A stretch of DNA of 9,789 nucleotides, taken from positions 1 to 9,789 of the forward strand of contig CAJBVC010000836.1 in the NCBI GenBank assembly GCA_903958915.1, written 5' to 3'. Below the pieces are notes generated by a model. The model searched no databases and was not told the DNA's origin. It worked only from the letters and a program-made list of their open reading frames with translations. Source of the stretch: an uncultured beta proteobacterium. GTDB taxonomy: Bacteria; Pseudomonadota; Gammaproteobacteria; Burkholderiales; Burkholderiaceae_C. Made by a program: the position numbers and the translations under genes. Below are positions 5,160 through 9,789 of this stretch, one piece after another (positions within the stretch are counted from its first letter, which is position 1; each line of letters opens with the position of its first letter).

Positions 5160-8000
5160 ATGAAACAATCTGCCCCTCTCAGCACCATGGACTGCCCGCG
5201 CCACCGGTACTTACCTCAAGTAAGTCCTGTCGCCGCAGCTTGTGCAACGCTGATTCTTTCCTCGTCGATGGCCTTTGCGCAACAAGCCAGCAATCTGGGT
5301 ACGGTTACCGTGACCGGAATTCGCGGCAGTATCGAGAGTTCAATTGCCATCAAGAAGAATTCGGACTCCATCGTCGAGGTAGTGACGGCGGAAGACATCG
5401 GCAAGCTGCCCGATGTCAGCATTGCCGAATCATTGGCGCGTCTTCCGGGTTTGGCCGGTCAGCGTGTGGAGGGTCGCACCCAGGGCCTCTCGATCCGTGG
5501 TATGGCGCCGGCCTATGGCTTGACACTGCTCAATGGCCGTGAATTGGTGAGTACCGCCGGCGGCCGCTCAGTCGAGTTCGACCAGTATCCGTCGGAGTTG
5601 ATCAACTCAGCCACGGTCTACAAAACACCAGATGCCGCCTTGGGGGCGCAAGGCCTGTCCGGCACCGTCAACATGCAGACCGTTCGCCCGCTGGACTTGC
5701 GTGAGCGCAAGGTCAGCGTCAATGTACGTGGCGAGTCCAATAGCAACGGTGCGCAGATCCCGGGCACTAGCAATACCGGAAGCCGCTTCAGTGCGTCCTA
5801 TATCGATCAGTTCGCCGACAACACTATCGGACTGGCTCTGGGTTACGCACGACTGGACAGCCCGGGGCAGGAACGTCACTCGAACTCATGGTGGTGGGGG
5901 AACTCTGCCATTTGGTGGGGTGCGTTCCGTGGGCTGGAAAATGCGGATGCCGCCAAAGCGCCCAGTACGCTGCAGGGATTTGATGCCAGCGTGGTTTCCA
6001 CGACTTCGGTGCGCGATGGCCTGATGGGTGTGCTTGAGTTCAGGCCGTCCAAGGACTTCCGCAGCACAGTGGATTTGTACTACTCCAAGTTCGCGCAGAT
6101 GTCGCAAGGGCGCGAGTTTCAGGTCAATCTGATGCCTGACTGGAGTGGCAACGGTACCCCTGCCAACCCGGCAAGTGGCGGTCCGATATTTAGCAATTAC
6201 AAGACTGTCGACATGATCGGCGGCCCCGTGATGGTCAATGGAACTGTCTCCAATGTCGACCCGCGCATGGTGGCGCGCTATGGCAAGCGGGATGACCAGA
6301 TTACAGCGATCGGCTGGAAGAATGAACTGAAAGTGGGCGCCTGGAAAACCGAAGCGGATCTAAGCTATTCAAAAGCGACCCGTGACGAATTCAAGGGCGA
6401 GATCACGGCATCACCCACCGCACTGTCAGGCTTTACGAACTTCTACAACGAGGTTGGCAACGGCGCCTCGTTCTACCCCACAACTTTGAATTGGGCAGCG
6501 CCTGGAGTGGTGCAATTGCGCGGCATCGGAGAATGGGGCAAATTGAATGGCGTGTCCAAGGTAGGAACAGGTTCCCCGATCTCGGTTACCGATGAAATGC
6601 AGGCGATGCGCCTGTCGGCAAAGCGAGACCTGGAGTGGGGCGCGGTCAGCAATTTTGAAGGCGGCGTGAATTTCACCGACCGCAAGAAATCCAACACCAG
6701 CAGCACGACCATCTACGCGCTCAAGAACGGCGCCAAGTGCTTCGGCGGCGACAACTGCCTGCCCATTCCTGCCAGTATGGTGCAAGCACCTGCTGACCTG
6801 GGTTTTGCCGGCAATCCGGCGCTCGCCAGTTTCAGCATGCAAGACTTTCTGGCCAGTAGTCTGTACAACCAGGGCCCAGAAGGCGCTGATCAGGCACCCG
6901 GGCGCATTTGGGGCGTGAAGGAAAAGGTCGCCACCTTCTTCGGCAAGCTGGGGCTTGACTTCACTGCGGGCATACCCGTGCGCGGCAACGTCGGGGTGCA
7001 AGTGGTGCAGACCGATCAGAGTGCCACCGGGATGGCTTGGGACAACGTGAAAAACGTGGCAAAGGCCATGACAGGCGGAACCACCTACACCGATGTTCTG
7101 CCAAGCTTGAATCTGGCGGGTGATCTGGGCTCCAACACCATGGTGCGCGTCGGTGCCGCGCAGGTTTTGGCGCGCCCGGATATGGAAGCGATGCGTGCCG
7201 GGTTCGGTAGTGTGTCGGTGATCAAGGAAGGCCCCAAGCTGGGAACTCCGACCGTCAGTGGTGGCAATCCGCAGTTGGAACCCTGGCGCGCGACTGCGCT
7301 GGATGTATCCGTGGAGAAGTACTTTGGTAAGCGCAGCTATATTGCGGCAGCAGCCTTCCACAAGACGCTGAAGTCAACAATCTATAACCAGACGGATTAC
7401 GCGTACAACTTCACTGGGCTTCCCAATATCGAAACCGCTAAAACGGTAACCGGTGAGTTCAGCCGTCCGGCCAATGGGGAAGGTGGAGTGGTCCGCGGAA
7501 CCGAGTTGAGCGTTTCGCTTGATGGCGCGCTGCTACATCCAAGCCTTGACGGATTTGGTGTAGTAGCCAGCATGTCGGACACCAGCAGCAATGTTGCGGG
7601 CCAGAAAAGCAAGAATGGCGAGCGCGATCTGAATAAACCCATGGAAGGTTTGTCGGGCAAGGTTACCAGTCTGACGGCTTACTATGAAAAGCACGGCTTC
7701 CAGGCTCGCATCGCACAGCGGTTCCGTTCGCAGTTTGTCGCTGAAGTGCGGGGAACATGGATCGATACGTCGCTCTCTTCGATTGAGTCGGAAAGGATTA
7801 CCGACATGCAGGTGGGGTATTCCTTCGAGACCGGGTCCATGAAAGGATTGTCGATTCTGTTGCAGGTCAACAATCTCACTGACACACCGTATATGACCAG
7901 GTTGAACGACGACTCCGTCGACCCGATCAAGCGCATGATGCCTGAGAAGTACCATACCTATGGTCGCCAGTACCTCATCGGACTGACCTACAAGATGTAG
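5160..8000 (+). CDS. TonB-dependent outer-membrane receptor, probable oligosaccharide importer
   Basis: 946 residues, normal for large sugar-type TonB receptors of the Xanthomonas/Caulobacter group. A long signal peptide ends at AFA40 before QQ. A TonB-box-like stretch GTVTVTG lies at 47-53. The plug (about 65-175) shows IVEVVTAEDIGKLPDVSIAESLARLPG, GLSIRGM, LLNGRELVS and SGTVNMQT. The beta-barrel follows, with late motifs typical of this group: VLARPD, LEPWRATALDVSVEKYF near 760 and QVNNLTDTPY before the last strand. The final residue is Met, not the usual aromatic, though LIGLTYKM still has an aromatic near the end. It should bind a ligand at the cell surface and import it with TonB/ExbBD energy. 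A carbohydrate ligand is inferred from the LacI regulator, GH1 and GH20 neighbours. Oddities: a Trp-rich stretch at 244-253 and a C527-x5-C533 pair. A LacI-type operator lies upstream and a terminator follows. Confidence 0.93.
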   Translation: MKQSAPLSTMDCPRHRYLPQVSPVAAACATLILSSSMAFAQQASNLGTVTVTGIRGSIESSIAIKKNSDSIVEVVTAEDIGKLPDVSIAESLARLPGLAGQRVEGRTQGLSIRGMAPAYGLTLLNGRELVSTAGGRSVEFDQYPSELINSATVYKTPDAALGAQGLSGTVNMQTVRPLDLRERKVSVNVRGESNSNGAQIPGTSNTGSRFSASYIDQFADNTIGLALGYARLDSPGQERHSNSWWWGNSAIWWGAFRGLENADAAKAPSTLQGFDASVVSTTSVRDGLMGVLEFRPSKDFRSTVDLYYSKFAQMSQGREFQVNLMPDWSGNGTPANPASGGPIFSNYKTVDMIGGPVMVNGTVSNVDPRMVARYGKRDDQITAIGWKNELKVGAWKTEADLSYSKATRDEFKGEITASPTALSGFTNFYNEVGNGASFYPTTLNWAAPGVVQLRGIGEWGKLNGVSKVGTGSPISVTDEMQAMRLSAKRDLEWGAVSNFEGGVNFTDRKKSNTSSTTIYALKNGAKCFGGDNCLPIPASMVQAPADLGFAGNPALASFSMQDFLASSLYNQGPEGADQAPGRIWGVKEKVATFFGKLGLDFTAGIPVRGNVGVQVVQTDQSATGMAWDNVKNVAKAMTGGTTYTDVLPSLNLAGDLGSNTMVRVGAAQVLARPDMEAMRAGFGSVSVIKEGPKLGTPTVSGGNPQLEPWRATALDVSVEKYFGKRSYIAAAAFHKTLKSTIYNQTDYAYNFTGLPNIETAKTVTGEFSRPANGEGGVVRGTELSVSLDGALLHPSLDGFGVVASMSDTSSNVAGQKSKNGERDLNKPMEGLSGKVTSLTAYYEKHGFQARIAQRFRSQFVAEVRGTWIDTSLSSIESERITDMQVGYSFETGSMKGLSILLQVNNLTDTPYMTRLNDDSVDPIKRMMPEKYHTYGRQYLIGLTYKM

Positions 8001-8010
8001 AGGGGCCTTG

Positions 8011-8058
8011 AACGGATCCCTGCTCCGCGACTGCACGGACTGGGATCCGTTTCTTTTT
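8011..8058 (+). terminator. Rho-independent terminator after the receptor gene
   Basis: AACGGATCCC (8011-8020) pairs perfectly with GGGATCCGTT (8042-8051), a 10-bp stem around a 21-base loop that can form a small inner TCCG/CGGA stem. A T-rich run TTTCTTTTTG follows. It begins 10 bp after the stop codon and should largely separate the receptor message from the LacI and GH1 genes. Confidence 0.8.
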
Positions 8059-8129
8059 GTCGAAAGCCCATCACCATGAGCCTCTGCCTGTCCACTGGAA
8101 TGATGAACCAAACTGCCTGCCGTTGAGTT

Positions 8130-9170
8130 ATGGCCACCATTAAGGATGTCGCGCGTTTAGCGCAGGTGGGAGTTGGCACCGCTTCGCGGGTTGTGAGTGG
8201 AAAGGGCTCGGTTGCGCCCGCCACTGCACAGCGAATCCGCCAGGCGATCGAGGAATTGAACTTCAAGCCTTCGCACGCCGCACGTACGCTGCTGTCAGGC
8301 TCTTCCCAAATGATTGGTGTCTATATCCCTTTGTTGAAAGGTACTTTTTACACGCCGATTTTGCAGACCATCGATACCGAGTTACGAACCAATGGCCGCC
8401 ATATGGTGTTGGCCTTCGGTCGTGGTGAGGGGGACGCACGGGAGCAAGCCATGGAGGGGGTGGAGTTCTTGATCGATCGCGGGTGCGATGGCCTGGTGGT
8501 AATGAGTAGCGCACTGCGCGAGGAGGACGTTGCATCACTCGGCGCGAAGCAGCAGCATTTGCTCATCTTGAACCACCGCCTTGACGCCATGGCCGATCAG
8601 TGCTTCCAAGCCGATCACAGCCGCGCCGGTATCCTTGCCGCACAGACATTGCTGCAATTTCGGCATCGGAAGTATGCCGTCATTTCGGGGCCGGATTCTG
8701 CACCTGACAACGTCGAGCGTATCGATGCTTTCATGGGCGAATTGGTTCGGCAGGGGATCGATCCGAACGCCGTATGGACACTGAAGAGCGATTTTTCTCC
8801 TGAAGGGGGATGGGCGGCAGCACGTGCCCTGGTCAACAGCGGTCATGCGTTCACTGCGCTGTTTTGTGCCAACGACGAAATGGCGGTTGGCGCTCTTTCA
8901 TACTTTCAACAAGTCGGTATTTCCGTCCCAGGACAGGTCTCCGTGCTGGGATACGACAACACCCATGCGGCAGAATATTCTGCGCCCCGTCTGACATCGG
9001 TTCACATACCGTGGCGAGACATCACCCTGAGTGGACTGCATTGGCTGCTCAACCGGTGCTACGGCACCTCCTATTCCGTGGTGCGGGAGTTTCCCATCAG
9101 CGTGACATGGCGGGCATCGGTCGCCATGTCGCCCGCGGGCGACACCGATAAAAACTACCAACAAGTCTGA
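8130..9170 (+). CDS. LacI-family transcriptional repressor, sugar-responsive
   Basis: 346 residues, typical for the family. The N-terminal helix-turn-helix is TIKDVARLAQVGVGTASRVVSG (3-24), followed by a hinge helix KPSHAARTLLSG at 47-57 in which L54 aligns with LacI Leu56, the residue that inserts into the central CG of operators. The rest is a periplasmic-binding-protein-like effector domain: IGVYIP near 62, LILNHRL, the AISGP-like VISGP, TALFCANDEMAVGA and VPGQVSVLGYDNT. The effector domain resembles regulators of beta-glucoside genes such as AscG, fitting the GH1 gene 6 bp downstream. It probably represses the receptor promoter through the palindrome at 5053-5070 and is relieved by a sugar or sugar phosphate. 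In the recognition helix V15 and G16 occupy the positions of LacI Tyr17 and Gln18. The ribosome site is weak; the start rests on domain homology. Its own promoter is not evident. Confidence 0.92.
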   Translation: MATIKDVARLAQVGVGTASRVVSGKGSVAPATAQRIRQAIEELNFKPSHAARTLLSGSSQMIGVYIPLLKGTFYTPILQTIDTELRTNGRHMVLAFGRGEGDAREQAMEGVEFLIDRGCDGLVVMSSALREEDVASLGAKQQHLLILNHRLDAMADQCFQADHSRAGILAAQTLLQFRHRKYAVISGPDSAPDNVERIDAFMGELVRQGIDPNAVWTLKSDFSPEGGWAAARALVNSGHAFTALFCANDEMAVGALSYFQQVGISVPGQVSVLGYDNTHAAEYSAPRLTSVHIPWRDITLSGLHWLLNRCYGTSYSVVREFPISVTWRASVAMSPAGDTDKNYQQV

Positions 9171-9176
9171 GAAACA

Positions 9177-9789
9177 ATGCCCCAATCCATTGCAACCATC
9201 GAATCTTCCGCACTGCGCAGGAGTGACTTTAGACCTGAATTTCGATGGGGCTGCTCCACGTCGTCCTATCAGATCGAAGGCGCCTCCACGCAGGATGGTC
9301 GAGGCGAGTCGATTTGGGACCGTTTTTGTGCCAACCCACAGACTATCGCGGATCGGTCCAATGGCGCCATCGCTTGTGACCACTATCACCGCTGGCCGCA
9401 GGATCTGGACATTGCGCAACAACTGGGCACCAATGCGTATCGGTTTTCCATCGCCTGGCCCCGGATCTTCCCTGAGGGTCGCGGCAAGCCGAACCAGCGC
9501 GGCCTTGATTTCTACTCCCGGCTGGTCGATGGAATGCTGGAGCGCAATCTGGAGCCCTGGTGCACGCTTTACCACTGGGATCTGCCGCAGGCGTTGCAGG
9601 ACCAAGGGGGATGGGCCAGCAGAGAAACGGTGTCTGCATTTGAAGCGTATGTCGATGTCGTGAGCCGGCGCCTGGGTGACCGCATCAAGCACTGGATCAC
9701 GCACAACGAACCGTGGTGCACCGCCTTTCTTGGCAATTACGAGGGTTGCCACGCCCCGGGAATCCGGGATCTGAAAACAGCCTTACAGG
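9177..9789 (+). CDS. GH1 beta-glucosidase, N-terminal part
   Basis: Starts at ATG 9177, 6 bp after the LacI stop codon, and runs off the right edge after 204 codons. The GH1 N-terminal signature is at 22-36 (FRWGCSTSSYQIEGA), with Q32 as the glycone-binding glutamine. RFSIAWPRIFPEG (89-101), YHWDLPQAL with H133, and THNEPW (175-180) with acid/base E178 follow. All retaining GH1 landmarks expected in this half are present; the nucleophile lies outside. There is no signal peptide, so the enzyme is cytoplasmic and would hydrolyse a beta-glucoside such as cellobiose after import. The wording is closer to true beta-glucosidases than to 6-phospho-beta-glucosidases, but the residues that separate them most clearly are in the missing half. 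GAGA overlapping the upstream stop is a modest ribosome site. Probably co-transcribed with the regulator. Confidence 0.92.
   Translation, partial: MPQSIATIESSALRRSDFRPEFRWGCSTSSYQIEGASTQDGRGESIWDRFCANPQTIADRSNGAIACDHYHRWPQDLDIAQQLGTNAYRFSIAWPRIFPEGRGKPNQRGLDFYSRLVDGMLERNLEPWCTLYHWDLPQALQDQGGWASRETVSAFEAYVDVVSRRLGDRIKHWITHNEPWCTAFLGNYEGCHAPGIRDLKTALQ

Noticed and set aside
6426..7361. A 311-codon frame opposite the receptor gene.
   Set aside because: The composition (rich in His, Arg, Gly) and lack of any domain mark it as the antisense shadow of the intact receptor.
8076..8126. A 16-codon leader frame ending 3 bp before, and in frame with, the LacI start.
   Set aside because: It has no ribosome site and no run of regulatory codons; chance is enough to explain it.
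8898..9752. A 284-codon frame antisense to the regulator and GH1 genes.
   Set aside because: Both sense genes have clear family motifs over the whole span, and the antisense product has none.

Overview
The window looks like a carbohydrate-utilisation locus from a Gram-negative proteobacterium. An outer-membrane TonB-dependent receptor, a secreted glycosidase and PTS proteins all point that way. The moderately GC-rich coding sequence and proteobacterial style of the PTS and LacI proteins fit a betaproteobacterium (Burkholderiales, for example a Comamonadaceae relative), but that placement is an impression, not a demonstration. All reading frames called are intact; two run off the window edges.

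Layout: two divergent transcription units share a control region of about 0.4 kb (4765-5159). The leftward unit reads HPr-EI fusion -> nagE (EIICBA) -> N-terminal part of a chitobiase/beta-N-acetylhexosaminidase (GH20), which runs off the left edge. Its gaps are 4 and 25 bp with good ribosome binding sites, so it is very probably one operon. The rightward unit reads a TonB-dependent receptor (946 aa), an intrinsic terminator, a LacI-family regulator (346 aa) and the start of a GH1 beta-glucosidase, which runs off the right edge 6 bp after the regulator.

How the parts could work together: the GH20 enzyme carries a signal peptide and would release N-acetylglucosamine (GlcNAc) from chitooligosaccharides outside the cytoplasm. 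NagE would import and phosphorylate GlcNAc, fed by the two-domain HPr-EI protein, so two genes encode a complete phosphorelay from PEP to sugar. On the other side the receptor would bring an oligosaccharide across the outer membrane. The LacI protein would sense a sugar and repress the receptor through a clear LacI-type palindrome placed just after its promoter. The GH1 enzyme, without a signal peptide, would split a beta-glucoside in the cytoplasm.

Whether the receptor serves the chitin side, the beta-glucoside side or both is not settled by the sequence.

The most unusual parts are the domain arrangement of the PTS and the dense, unexplained repeat structure of the divergent control region: five copies of GCACCA/TGGTGC, an 11-bp inverted repeat, a 10-bp direct repeat and a LacI operator. 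I see no mobile element, CRISPR array, tRNA or rRNA. I do not see a clearly novel system; the parts are known families in a less usual arrangement.
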